Origin: a gamma proteobacterium symbiont of Ctena orbiculata
Lineage (GTDB): Bacteria > Pseudomonadota > Gammaproteobacteria > Chromatiales > Chromatiaceae
Reading direction: 5' to 3'
DNA: 43,672 nt
Assembly: GCA_003094535.1 (NCBI GenBank)
Contig: NATV01000095.1
Span: 1-43,672 of the forward strand
In this document: piece by piece, positions 25,741 to 32,925 of the stretch
How positions within the stretch are numbered: position 1 is the stretch's first letter
Layout: every line of letters starts with the position of its first letter
Position numbers and translations under genes: made by a program
The notes under the pieces: model-generated
Databases searched by the model: none
Told to the model about the DNA's origin: nothing
The model's input: only the letters and a program-made list of their open reading frames with translations

Positions 25741-26879
25741 TCCCGGTTCCCGCTGTAGATCTCCAGATAGAAGCGGCGCAGATCCCTCGCCGCCGGGGGG
25801 CGTTTGTTCTCAACCGCGTGGCGCCGGACGAGGAGCAGCAGGGTCTCCGCCTGCGCCCGGCTCAGCGCCATGCCCATATCCGCATAGGCCTGGATCACCG
25901 CATGGCTGCCCGAGTGCTTACCAAGCACGAACTCGTGATCGCGGCCCAGCTCGGCGGGATCGACACCCTGATAGTTGCGGCGGTCCTTCATCAAGCCGTC
26001 CACGTGGATCCCCGCCTCATGGGTGAAGACCCCGGCGCCCACCAGGCTCTTCTGCCAACCGACGCTGCGCCCGGAGGCGCGCTCCACCAGCCTGGAAAGA
26101 AGGGAATAACGGGTCATATCGATCTCATGGCCCTGATCGTGGAAGCGGCGCAGCCCCATCACCACCTCCTCCAGCGGCGCATTCCCGGCCCGCTCGCCGA
26201 GCCCGTGCACCGTGGTGTTGGCATGGGTCGCCCCGCCGCGAATCGCGGCCAGGGTGTTGGCGGTGGCCAGCCCGAGGTCGTCGTGGGCGTGCATCTCGAT
26301 CTCGATGTCGCTCATCGCCCGCAGGTCGCGGATCGCATCGTATACCTGGAACGGCTCCATGATGCCCACCGTATCGGCAAAGCGGAAACGCCGCGCCCCG
26401 GCCCGCTCCGCCGCCTCCACCACCTGCCAGAGAAACGCCGGATCGGCCCGCGAGGCATCCTCGCCACCGACACAGACCTCCAGCCCGAGTTCATGGGCCT
26501 CGGCCACGCAGGGGGCGATCTGAGCGAGCACCCATTCACGGGAACGTCCCAGCTTCTTGCCGATCTGCTGATCCGAAACCGGCATCGAGAGATCGACCAT
26601 CTGCACCCCGAGATTGCCGCAAAGACCGATATCCTCGCTGTGCATCCGGCACCAGACCATCAAGCGGGCGTTGTCCACACTGGCGGCGACGGCGCGTATC
26701 GCCTCCCGCTCCTCCTCGCCCATGGCCGGAATACCGACCTCAAGCTCCGGCACCCCCAGCTCGTCAAGGGAGCGGGCAATGGCTAGCTTCTCCTGCAGGG
26801 TGAAAGAGACCCCGGCGGACTGCTCCCCATCCCTCAGGGTGGTGTCGTTGATGGTGGCGTTGGTTGTCGGTTGCTGCAT
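25725..26879 (-). CDS. nifV: NifV, homocitrate synthase
   Basis: A 384-residue enzyme condensing acetyl-CoA and 2-oxoglutarate to homocitrate, the organic ligand of FeMo-co. It has HMGL-like motifs in a TIM barrel: [13 protein letters not shown] (about 13-25, metal-binding Asp), [56 protein letters not shown] (His-x-His metal ligands) and the [12 protein letters not shown] signature. AGGAG precedes the ATG by about six bases. It is first in the operon, directly behind the sigma-54 promoter at 26907-26921. Confidence 0.95.
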   Translation of the reverse strand: MQQPTTNATINDTTLRDGEQSAGVSFTLQEKLAIARSLDELGVPELEVGIPAMGEEEREAIRAVAASVDNARLMVWCRMHSEDIGLCGNLGVQMVDLSMPVSDQQIGKKLGRSREWVLAQIAPCVAEAHELGLEVCVGGEDASRADPAFLWQVVEAAERAGARRFRFADTVGIMEPFQVYDAIRDLRAMSDIEIEMHAHDDLGLATANTLAAIRGGATHANTTVHGLGERAGNAPLEEVVMGLRRFHDQGHEIDMTRYSLLSRLVERASGRSVGWQKSLVGAGVFTHEAGIHVDGLMKDRRNYQGVDPAELGRDHEFVLGKHSGSHAVIQAYADMGMALSRAQAETLLLLVRRHAVENKRPPAARDLRRFYLEIYSGNREWMRQ

Positions 26880-26906
26880 GTTTGTCTCCTTGATAGGAGA
26901 GTATTA

Positions 26907-26921
26907 GCAAACCCTGTGCCA
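26907..26921 (-). promoter_or_regulatory. Sigma-54 (-24/-12) promoter of the nifV operon
   Basis: On the minus strand the sequence reads TGGCAC-AGGGT-TTGC, matching the sigma-54 consensus TGGCAC-N5-TTGC exactly. The transcription start should fall near 26895, giving a leader of about 15 nt before nifV that just includes its ribosome site. Confidence 0.9.
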
Positions 26922-26994
26922 TGAGTTTTTTATCTAATTTTACAACATGTTACGTGTGGCCTATTCTCAGATTGAATGTCGTCAAAGGGTGAAT

Positions 26995-27010
26995 TGTAGG
27001 GAAAGCGACA
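26995..27010. promoter_or_regulatory. NifA-type upstream activator site
   Basis: TGT-N10-ACA, the NifA enhancer consensus, is found at 26995-26997 and 27008-27010. Its centre is roughly 105 bp upstream of the predicted start of the nifV operon, the usual NifA distance. Confidence 0.75.
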
Positions 27011-27254
27011 AGCGTGTTCTAAGGAGGTGTCGCCGTGTTTAGTTCAACTGAGGACTCGGTGTCGGATTGTGGCTTGAAGTTAATGGTGTGGTGAGAAAGC
27101 CCTAAGGATTCCAGGTAGTTGGAGATTGTTGACGATACATTTATAGTATTCTGACAATCATTTGCTAAAGGACTTGCTAGGGACCTGCCTATCAGTGTTC
27201 AGGATGCTCGCAGAAATGGATATACCCTCCTCCTCATATTTATTCGGCTTGGCG

Positions 27255-27298
27255 GCATAACACATTATTTGTGCCGTCCACATAAGTCACTGTTATGT
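27255..27298 (+). repeat. Possible degenerate attC site before the first cassette
   Basis: GCATAAC (27255-27261) and GTTATGT (27292-27298) form complementary outer arms, like R'' and R' of an attC. The element is only 44 bp and GTTATGT departs from GTTRRRY at one position, so this call is weaker than the three sites downstream. It ends 11 bp before the first cassette gene. Confidence 0.4.
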
Positions 27299-27309
27299 GT
27301 AAAAAATAA

Positions 27310-27621
27310 ATGGATATTCACTACGTAGGTATAGGACTCTTATCAATTGTGCTGACTTTAGTGCTGATTAAATCTTCATTTAAGAAATTATTTAATAATT
27401 TATTTCTAGCTATCATCTTATTAATTTGTTTATTTGTGCTAATTGAAATCTTTGCTGGTAATGGTATTGAAGCCGCAAAAATGTCAGCTCCATCAAAATC
27501 AAGCAGTGCTTTTATGTTGGCTCACTCATATCTTCTAGCTTGCGTTGTAAGTCTTATATATAAATCAATCAAAATGGTGACGGAAACTAAATCTAATAGT
27601 GAAACTGATGGTCACACATAA
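27310..27621 (+). CDS. Cassette-encoded small membrane protein, unknown
   Basis: A 103-residue, AT-rich gene encoding a hydrophobic protein with two N-terminal membrane helices (about 5-20 and 28-50) and a third hydrophobic stretch near 68-86, followed by a polar tail. I recognise no family. Base composition is clearly lower in GC than the nif genes. The stop codon lies inside the R'' box of the following attC-like site, the normal layout of an integron cassette. No good ribosome site is visible, which is common in cassettes. Confidence 0.6.
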   Translation: MDIHYVGIGLLSIVLTLVLIKSSFKKLFNNLFLAIILLICLFVLIEIFAGNGIEAAKMSAPSKSSSAFMLAHSYLLACVVSLIYKSIKMVTETKSNSETDGHT

Positions 27622-27678
27622 CCAGGCGCTCGTGTTGGACGCTTGCTTCGCAAGCGCCCCACAGCTATAACGTTAGGC
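27616..27678 (+). repeat. attC-like integron recombination site 1
   Basis: The 63-bp imperfect palindrome starts at ACATAAC (R''-like) and ends with GTTAGGC at 27672-27678, an exact GTTRRRY core. The centre folds into a long hairpin, GGACGCTTGC / GCAAGCGCCCC. It sits directly after the stop of the first cassette gene. Confidence 0.7.
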
Positions 27679-27723
27679 AAAAAATAGTATTAATGAGCTC
27701 GTTCAAATATATAAGGCATTCTG

Positions 27724-28197
27724 ATGCGTAAGAGAATTATCAATTCAGGTCTGAAGCATAATATTAACGCTGATCAGAAATGGCTGGATATTGAGATGCT
27801 TGCTGTAGTTGAAGTCACCTCAGAAGATGTTGTTTTCCCAATAGAGTCCGCACTTCTACTTGGTGAAGTTTCAGGCTGGCGTGCATCAGGTCCAGGAAAA
27901 CAGATGATTAGGCTTCTCTTCGATAAACCCCAGAGACTCCAGCGAATCAGGTTGAAATTTGAAGAGTTAGAGTTTGAACGGACGCAAGAATATGTTTTGC
28001 GTTGGTCGCCAGACGCAGGCCAATCATATCAAGAAATCATCAGGCAACAGTGGAATTTCAGTCCCGAAGGGTCAACCAGTGAAATTGAAGATTACCAAAT
28101 AGACCTTCCTGCAGTAACTATTCTTGAATTGGGCATCAATCCAGACATAAACGAAAGAAATATTTATGCGTCTTTAAAGGAGTTCAGGCTTGCCTAA
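27724..28197 (+). CDS. Cassette-encoded discoidin-like beta-sandwich protein, unknown
   Basis: A 157-residue protein with beta-strand-rich sequence (DVVFPIESALL, GWRASGPGKQMIRLLFDKPQRLQRIRLKF, EYVLRWSPDAGQSYQEIIRQQWNFSP, VTILELGINPD). The pattern of a sugar- or ligand-binding sandwich like the F5/8 type C fold is apparent. Similar uncharacterised proteins occur in many Proteobacteria (recollection, not searched). It is bounded by attC-like sites on both sides and its TAA stop lies within the R'' box of the second. Function unknown. Confidence 0.75.
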   Translation: MRKRIINSGLKHNINADQKWLDIEMLAVVEVTSEDVVFPIESALLLGEVSGWRASGPGKQMIRLLFDKPQRLQRIRLKFEELEFERTQEYVLRWSPDAGQSYQEIIRQQWNFSPEGSTSEIEDYQIDLPAVTILELGINPDINERNIYASLKEFRLA

Positions 28198-28266
28198 CAA
28201 GAAAGTCATGTTGTTCGCAAGCTCACTCAGACGCGCTAACGCGCACCGCATACTTAAGCGTTAAGT
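28192..28266 (+). repeat. attC-like integron recombination site 2
   Basis: This is the best of the set. R'' GCCTAAC (28192-28198) matches RYYYAAC and R' GTTAAGT (28260-28266) matches GTTRRRY, 75 bp in total. Inner arms AAAGTCAT and ATACTTAAGC pair with one extra base in the 5' arm, the extrahelical base expected of attC. Confidence 0.8.
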
Positions 28267-28291
28267 TTCAAAAGGAGATCCCGTACAGGCA

Positions 28292-29119
28292 GTAACGATA
28301 AAGCTATTTCTTGCTAAAGGCAGTCCAAGTAGCCTCCGTACCGGGGAAATCTCCAACTGGACTGGAAAGGCCATTAGTGCGCCCAGAACAGAGCTCTACG
28401 ATTTCCTTAAACGAGAAGAAACCAAAGGGCCCGGCATCTATTTCTTATCTGGTACTGATCCTGAAAGCGGGGAGCCCGCTTTATACATCGGTGAAGCGGA
28501 AACAGTAGCGGCACGAATAAAGAACCACGCAGAAAAGGATTTTTGGGTAAATGTCACCGCTTTCGTATCCAAGGATGAAAATCTTACAAAAGCTCACATC
28601 AGATACTTGGAAGGAACGTTAATCGATATAGCCGGCAAGAAGTCCGGCTTTGTCCTCCTGAACAGCACATCCAGCGGAGCTAAGCTGCCCGAGTCTGATG
28701 CGGCCGAGATGGATATATTCCTAGATAAAGTCTTTCAATTGCTTCCTGTTCTCGGAATCACCCACTTCCGGGATCTTGTCGAAAAACCCTCAACCCAAAA
28801 AGAGCATCTGTACTGCACTATCAAAGGGCTAAAGGCAAAAGGTAAGCGCACATCTAATGGTTTCTTGGTATTTAAAGGCTCAAAAGGCGTGCCTGATCCC
28901 AGGCCATCGGCTACGAAAATGAAAGGCAAGCGAAACAAGCTGCTTTCAGCCGGAGTGCTGGCAGAGAACGGCGATTTTATCGAGTTTATAAAGAACTACG
29001 AGTTTACTAGCCCTAGTGCAGCAGCCAGCATGATCCGAGGAGGAGCATCAAATGGTCTTACGAGCTGGAAAGATGCAAAAGGTAAATCACTCAAGCAAAT
29101 CGAAGAATCAGAAACTTAA
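28292..29119 (+). CDS. GIY-YIG nuclease-domain protein with DUF4357, no canonical start codon
   Basis: The frame is open from 28265 (after TAA at 28262-28264) to the TAA at 29117-29119. From about 28292 it reads VTIKLFLAKGSPSSLRTGEISNWTGKAI, then GPGIYFLSG and ALYIGEAETVAARIKNH, the GIY-YIG motif with its Arg, then FVSKDENLTKAHIRYLEGTLIDI. The C-terminal part (NGFLVFKGSK, SAGVLAENGDFIEFIKNYEFTSPSAAASMIRGGASNGLTSWKDAKGKSL) is a DUF4357 domain. GIY-YIG/DUF4357 proteins are widespread accessory nucleases of unclear role. No ATG, GTG or TTG lies between the upstream stop and the first conserved residues. AAAGGAGA at 28271-28278 is a fine ribosome site, so either a non-standard codon is used or the start has mutated (GTA at 28292 is one base from GTG). 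The stop lies inside attC-like site 3. Confidence 0.7.
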   Translation, partial: VTIKLFLAKGSPSSLRTGEISNWTGKAISAPRTELYDFLKREETKGPGIYFLSGTDPESGEPALYIGEAETVAARIKNHAEKDFWVNVTAFVSKDENLTKAHIRYLEGTLIDIAGKKSGFVLLNSTSSGAKLPESDAAEMDIFLDKVFQLLPVLGITHFRDLVEKPSTQKEHLYCTIKGLKAKGKRTSNGFLVFKGSKGVPDPRPSATKMKGKRNKLLSAGVLAENGDFIEFIKNYEFTSPSAAASMIRGGASNGLTSWKDAKGKSLKQIEESET

Positions 29120-29187
29120 CAAGGCAATCAAGTCGCGCTTCGCACTAGGACGCCGCTAAAGCGGCGCCCCTTATCGCAGCGTTCCCA
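29114..29187 (+). repeat. attC-like integron recombination site 3 (end of array)
   Basis: R'' ACTTAAC (29114-29120) fits RYYYAAC. Inner arms GCAATCAAG and CTTATCGC pair with an extrahelical C, and the central hairpin is GGACGCCGCT / AGCGGCGCCCC. The last box is GTTCCCA, which departs from GTTRRRY; this may be because the bases after the crossover point belong to non-cassette DNA. Length 74 bp. Confidence 0.7.
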
Positions 29188-29295
29188 AGCCAAGATACTA
29201 TTAATGTGAAAAAATATTACCTCTCATTTTCTGGCAGAGATGCATCCGTGCTATACTCGAACACCATTCAATCAATACAGGAAGGAGGCATTCGC

Positions 29296-29346
29296 ATGAT
29301 TGTTAAGTGTTATTTACAGGCCAGTAATAAGAGCCAGTTGCGGTAA
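29296..29346 (+). CDS. 16-codon ORF with strong ribosome-binding site
   Basis: AGGAAGGAGG lies six bases before an ATG that opens a 16-residue frame, MIVKCYLQASNKSQLR, and a TATACT box about 40 bp earlier could be a -10. The ribosome site is far better than chance. It may be a leader peptide, a small protein, or the stump of a longer gene cut by a past insertion. I recognise no homologue. Confidence 0.3.
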   Translation: MIVKCYLQASNKSQLR

Positions 29347-29394
29347 CAAGTAAGTTTTCCCTAGAAACTCAACCCCCCAGCTCACCTGTAATTA

Positions 29395-29427
29395 CCCGGC
29401 CTGTACGCCGGGATTCATCCGAATCCC
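29395..29427 (+). promoter_or_regulatory. Overlapping alternative hairpins upstream of rsgA
   Basis: CCCGGC-CTGTAC-GCCGGG (29395-29412) and GGGATTC-ATCC-GAATCCC (29410-29427) share three bases, so both cannot form fully together. No T-run follows. A leader-RNA switch for rsgA is possible but unproven. Confidence 0.3.
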
Positions 29428-29492
29428 AATAGATTCAGCACGCCGATACCCAGCGCCTGCTGCACAGCCATCTGCTATTTGGGATAACATCA

Positions 29493-30563
29493 ATGCAAAT
29501 CAATAGCCTTCTTGACCTGGGATGGAACAACCACTTCCAATCCCAGTTGGATCTGGAGTCGCTCGAATCACAACTCCCCTTTCGGGTTGTTTCCGTACAA
29601 CGCAACCTGGTCGAATGCCTGGGCTTCGACCAGAAAGATCAGCAAAAAACCCTCCAGTTATCCACCTACTTCTGGCGCAATGACCCACCGGAGCTGCACC
29701 CGGCGGTTGGCGATTGGGTGATGGTTGATCATGATCTCAACCCACTTCGGATACTTGAACGAAAAACAGAGATAAAGCGTCGTGGCGCGGGCAAAGAGTC
29801 GTATATTCAGCTCATCGCGGCAAACATCGACACCCTGTTTATCGTCACTTCCTGCAACGACGAATTCAACATCAACCGGATAGAGCGCTACCTCTCCATC
29901 GCCGCCGAGACCAATATCCACTCGGTGTTGGTGTTGACCAAGATCGACCTTTGTCAGGACGTGACGCCCTATCTTGAATCCCTGTCCGGGAATCATCCCG
30001 AGCTGCCTGTTGAGGTGATCAATGCCACCGACCCCGCATCCCTCGATGGATTGGGAAAGTGGATAGATCATGCACAAACGGTGGCGCTGCTCGGCTCCTC
30101 CGGCGTCGGCAAGTCGACTATCATCAACAGCCTGACGGCAAGCGAGGATCAGGCTACCGGCGCCATCCGCGAAAGCGACGGTAAGGGACGCCACACCACC
30201 ACAGCGAGGAGCCTCCACCGCCTGGCCGGCGGTGGGCTCCTGCTCGACAACCCGGGTATGAGGGAGCTGCAGATCGTCGACAGCGAGGTGGGAATCAAAT
30301 CGACCTTCCCCGATATCGACGCACTCGCGCAAAACTGCCGATTCAAGGATTGCCGGCACATCTCGGAGCCGGGGTGTGCCGTACTCAGGGAGATAGAGGC
30401 CGGCGGGCTTGAGCGGCGGCGTCTCGACAACTATCATAAGCTGATGTCGGAACAGGCGCGCAACAACGAGTCGCTGGCCGAAAGGCGCAACAGCGATCGA
30501 TCGCTAGGCCGTTTTTACAAACAGGCCAAAAAGAGCTCGCAGCGTTTTAAATCCAGGGAGTAG
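29493..30563 (+). CDS. rsgA: Ribosome small-subunit-dependent GTPase A
   Basis: A 356-residue circularly permuted GTPase acting in 30S ribosome maturation. It has an N-terminal OB-like domain (about 30-100), then G4 LTKIDL (about 151-156), P-loop GSSGVGKST (about 196-204), switch DGKGRHTTTARSLHRL, G3 DNPGM, and a C-terminal zinc knuckle (CRFKDCRHISEPGCAV: Cys-x4-Cys-x-His-x5-Cys). All hallmarks are present and length is normal. It lies just after the cassette array and is transcribed in the same direction. Confidence 0.95.
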   Translation: MQINSLLDLGWNNHFQSQLDLESLESQLPFRVVSVQRNLVECLGFDQKDQQKTLQLSTYFWRNDPPELHPAVGDWVMVDHDLNPLRILERKTEIKRRGAGKESYIQLIAANIDTLFIVTSCNDEFNINRIERYLSIAAETNIHSVLVLTKIDLCQDVTPYLESLSGNHPELPVEVINATDPASLDGLGKWIDHAQTVALLGSSGVGKSTIINSLTASEDQATGAIRESDGKGRHTTTARSLHRLAGGGLLLDNPGMRELQIVDSEVGIKSTFPDIDALAQNCRFKDCRHISEPGCAVLREIEAGGLERRRLDNYHKLMSEQARNNESLAERRNSDRSLGRFYKQAKKSSQRFKSRE

Positions 30564-30675
30564 ACAGTGAGCTGACAACCCGGTCAACTTCGTCTTGCCT
30601 TCGGCGCTCATCGCAACTGCCTGGCCGCTCCACGGCCAGGCACACGCATCCCGGGTAAAGGAGTCCGGCTAACGC

Positions 30676-31545
30676 TTGATAATCATGAACAGGCAGTTCC
30701 CGATCAAAGGAAGGTATATAGTCGCTGTCTGGTTCCTGCCGTTTCTCTATCTTCCCGGTGTCGATGCGATCTACAACGCTTTGTTCGAAGAGTATGTCTG
30801 GAATTGGTACGCGCTGCTCTACATGATTTATGCGCAACTGCTGTTGGGCATAACGCTCTCGGGTCTGATTCTGTACCACAAGCTTGACTGGCAATTAATG
30901 CTCGCCAAGGCAGACCGATCCGAATATCCGCCTGCAATCCAATTGACCGCATTCATCTTTCTCTTTTCCATTGCGGCCGCGTACGCGCTTTTCTACCCGC
31001 TCTCATTTGTGATTCCCGACTTCGTACAGTACTGGTATATCGACATTCCTGAAATCGTATACCTTTCGGAGGGATCTTTTCATATCACTGAAAATATCCT
31101 GAGCCTGCTATCCCTTGTGATCCTGGCGCCGGTCTTCGAAGAGATCGCCTTTCGCGGCATCCTGCTGCACAGCTGGTCTGAAAAGTGGGGAATCAACAGG
31201 GCGATACTTATCTCTTCGCTCTTGTTCGGGGTGGCTCACCCCGATCCGATAGGGGCAACCGCGTTCGGTGTGGCGATGTCTGTTTTATATTTGCGAACGC
31301 AGACCTTGATCGTACCGATGGTATGTCACGCCCTGAATAATCTCGTGGTCTGGCTCTATGAGGCCGGCTATACCATTGCACTGGGCCCGGATTACGAATA
31401 CACATTGGAAGAGTTTCAATCAAGCTGGCCCATCGGGGTTGCCTGCGCCATTCTCGCCCTTGCCTGGGCCTATCTCTACATAACGGGTGATAAACACTAT
31501 CGGACCTGGTCACTGCCCAGAATTCACCAGGCGGATCAAGAATAA
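30676..31545 (+). CDS. CPBP-family intramembrane protease
   Basis: A protein of about 286-289 residues with some seven to eight membrane helices. The CPBP (Abi/Rce1) motifs are clear: APVFEEIAFRGILLHSW (EExxxR, about 150-160) and, later, CHALNNLVVWL (HxxxN motif), which form the glutamate-based active site. Family members act in prenyl-protein processing or bacteriocin immunity; the substrate here is unknown. The frame can begin at TTG 30676 or ATG 30685; AAAGGAG lies 12 bases before the TTG, so the exact start is uncertain. Confidence 0.88.
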   Translation: MIIMNRQFPIKGRYIVAVWFLPFLYLPGVDAIYNALFEEYVWNWYALLYMIYAQLLLGITLSGLILYHKLDWQLMLAKADRSEYPPAIQLTAFIFLFSIAAAYALFYPLSFVIPDFVQYWYIDIPEIVYLSEGSFHITENILSLLSLVILAPVFEEIAFRGILLHSWSEKWGINRAILISSLLFGVAHPDPIGATAFGVAMSVLYLRTQTLIVPMVCHALNNLVVWLYEAGYTIALGPDYEYTLEEFQSSWPIGVACAILALAWAYLYITGDKHYRTWSLPRIHQADQE

Positions 31546-31663
31546 AAGTGCCGGCTATTCAAATATCCATGAAGATAATTAAGTGCCATCCCATCGGCTG
31601 TCAGGGCGGATTGATGGTGCCAGGAGAACGAGTGGCTGCTGAAGTGAACAGGATCACTGTCCA

Positions 31664-32230
31664 TCAAGCGGCATCAACATGTTCGCGGCAGATCAGTTGT
31701 ACATCTGCACGGGTCAAAGGCGCCCTGACCAGTTCGCAAAAGAAGTTGCCGTCCCCATCGTCACGATTGTAGCGGCATGTTCGACACACCCCGAAGGATT
31801 TCGAGCCACCGGCCTGCAGGATGCTGCCGAGTAATGTCTTGAGATTTCCGGCAAGCTGTTGACGTGTTTTTGCATCCAGCGATTGGCAGGCCCTGATGAA
31901 GTTGGCGGCAGGCACGCTCTTCTCCAACGCTCCTTTTCCCTTTGCGGTGATTTTGAGATGGATGACGCGTCTATCCTCCTTATCAACCTCCTTCACTAGA
32001 AACTCCTTTCGCTCCAGCACTTTCAATGTCTGAGACACTGTGCCCTTGGTTTGCCCGAGATATTCGGTGACACCCTTCGGCGTATTTGAGTATCGGTTGC
32101 AGATCGACAGGTAATGCAGTGCTTCGAGCTGGGTCGGTTGCAGACCGGATTCGCTGCCTGAATGCCGAAGCTCCCGATGCAGCAGGTTGTAGATTCGCTC
32201 AAGGTAGGTGTGGAGGGTTCTAGCGTCCAT
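31664..32230 (-). CDS. MarR-family regulator with four-cysteine C-terminal tail
   Basis: A winged-helix repressor of about 188 residues. The MarR core covers about 5-130: LQPTQLEALHYLSICNR, TEYLGQTKGTVSQTLKVLERKEFLVKEVDKEDRRVIHLKITAKGKGAL with the typical DxRR wing. The C-terminus adds Cys in CRTC, FFCEL and LICREH, spaced C-x2-C-x12-C-x15-C, which could bind zinc or an Fe-S cluster. I place the start at ATG 32230. A TTGTCA-17-TACTAT promoter at 32265-32237 would start transcription within a few bases of it, so the mRNA may be leaderless; upstream ATG 32236 and TTG 32251 would precede or coincide with the promoter -10. It is divergent from cytochrome P460 and probably regulates both. Confidence 0.85.
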   Translation of the reverse strand: MDARTLHTYLERIYNLLHRELRHSGSESGLQPTQLEALHYLSICNRYSNTPKGVTEYLGQTKGTVSQTLKVLERKEFLVKEVDKEDRRVIHLKITAKGKGALEKSVPAANFIRACQSLDAKTRQQLAGNLKTLLGSILQAGGSKSFGVCRTCRYNRDDGDGNFFCELVRAPLTRADVQLICREHVDAA

Positions 32231-32236
32231 AACCAT

Positions 32237-32265
32237 ATAGTATCGAGTCAAAACTAATTTGACAA
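32237..32265 (-). promoter_or_regulatory. Sigma-70 promoter for the MarR regulator
   Basis: Minus strand TTGTCA (32265-32260), 17-bp spacer, TACTAT (32242-32237). Both boxes and spacing are near ideal. The -10 overlaps the first palindromic site. Confidence 0.7.
32240..32254. promoter_or_regulatory. Candidate MarR operator 1
   Basis: GTATCGAGTCAAAAC matches the perfect palindrome at 32295-32309 at 12 of 15 positions. It covers the -10 and spacer of the regulator promoter, suited to autorepression. Confidence 0.6.
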
Positions 32266-32287
32266 GACCGGTCTCCGTTGATATATT
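32259..32287 (+). promoter_or_regulatory. Sigma-70 promoter for the cytochrome P460 transcript
   Basis: TTGACA (32259-32264), 17-bp spacer, TATATT (32282-32287), almost a consensus promoter. Its -35 occupies the same bases as the opposite regulator -35, so the two promoters diverge back-to-back. The start would fall near 32294, at the edge of operator 2. Confidence 0.75.
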
Positions 32288-32294
32288 TCTTATT

Positions 32295-32309
32295 GTATCG
32301 ACTCGATAC
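32295..32309. promoter_or_regulatory. Candidate MarR operator 2 (perfect palindrome)
   Basis: GTATCGA-C-TCGATAC, a 7-1-7 perfect palindrome placed at the predicted start of the P460 transcript. It is 55 bp (about five helical turns) from operator 1. Confidence 0.65.
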
Positions 32310-32337
32310 CTTTATCAATCCTACTGAGAGGCGAGCC

Positions 32338-32406
32338 ATGAAGCTGGACCACAGCCATACCCAGGTAAGACGGTTTGACGGGAGGCTTGTGCAACCCTGC
32401 AGATGA
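32338..32406 (+). CDS. Short ORF (22 codons) upstream of cytochrome P460
   Basis: ATG at 32338 follows GAGAGGCG, a good ribosome site, and opens MKLDHSHTQVRRFDGRLVQPCR before TGA. It is the first frame on the transcript from the promoter at 32259-32287, ending 39 bp before the P460 gene. It could be a leader peptide or small protein; no family recognised. Confidence 0.35.
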   Translation: MKLDHSHTQVRRFDGRLVQPCR

Positions 32407-32445
32407 AAGGCTGGCCCTCACCAATCCACTGAGCGAGGATGCGAA

Positions 32446-32925
32446 ATGAAAACAATTTGTTTATCGATGGCGGCGACGTTGGCCGCAATAGCGCCACTCA
32501 GCGCGCCTGCCGGCGAGATGGTGCCCTACCCCGAGGGATATCGCGACTGGACACATGCGAAGAGTATGGTGATCCAGCCCGGTCATCCGCTGGAGAGTCC
32601 TTTCCAGGGCATCCACCATATCTATGTCAACGATGCGGCGAAGAAGGGCTTACTAAACAACAGCTATGGCGATGGCGCCGTGATCGTGTTCGACCTGCTC
32701 AACTATACCGAGGCTGAAAAGAGTTTGCGGGAGGGGAGCCGTAAACTGATCGGTGTGATGCACAAGGACAGGAGCAAATACGCCAACACCGGGGGCTGGG
32801 GTTTCGAGGCATTCGCCGGCGATAGCAGCAGCGAACGTATTGTCGATGATGGGGGTGCCGGGTGCTTTGGTTGCCATCAGCAGGTGGACAGTCTCGATTA
32901 CGTGTTCACGAAATTCAGAGAGTAA
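32446..32925 (+). CDS. Cytochrome P460-family periplasmic c-type cytochrome
   Basis: A 159-residue exported protein with a Sec signal (MKTICLSMAATLAAIAPLSAPAG) and a cytochrome P460 domain: YPEGYRDWTHAKSMVI, GIHHIYVNDAAKKGL, GDGAVIVFDLLNY, RKLIGVMHKD and GGWGFEAFAGD. A single haem site CFGCH lies near the C-terminus (about 138-142). P460 cytochromes in ammonia and methane oxidisers oxidise hydroxylamine or NO; many other bacteria carry members whose role is less clear. A cross-linking Lys typical of true P460 cannot be confirmed by eye. Divergent MarR-type gene and palindromic operators suggest tightly induced expression. Confidence 0.88.
   Translation: MKTICLSMAATLAAIAPLSAPAGEMVPYPEGYRDWTHAKSMVIQPGHPLESPFQGIHHIYVNDAAKKGLLNNSYGDGAVIVFDLLNYTEAEKSLREGSRKLIGVMHKDRSKYANTGGWGFEAFAGDSSSERIVDDGGAGCFGCHQQVDSLDYVFTKFRE

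Larger units (their letters stand above)
29188..29492. other. Intergenic stretch between cassette array and rsgA
   Basis: It contains a short ORF at 29296-29346 with a strong ribosome site and two overlapping hairpins at 29395-29427 before rsgA. No other gene is seen. Confidence 0.5.

Noticed and set aside
25728-26786. Plus-strand frame of 352 codons over nifV
   Set aside because: Antisense to nifV, with the His-rich composition expected from a high-GC shadow frame.
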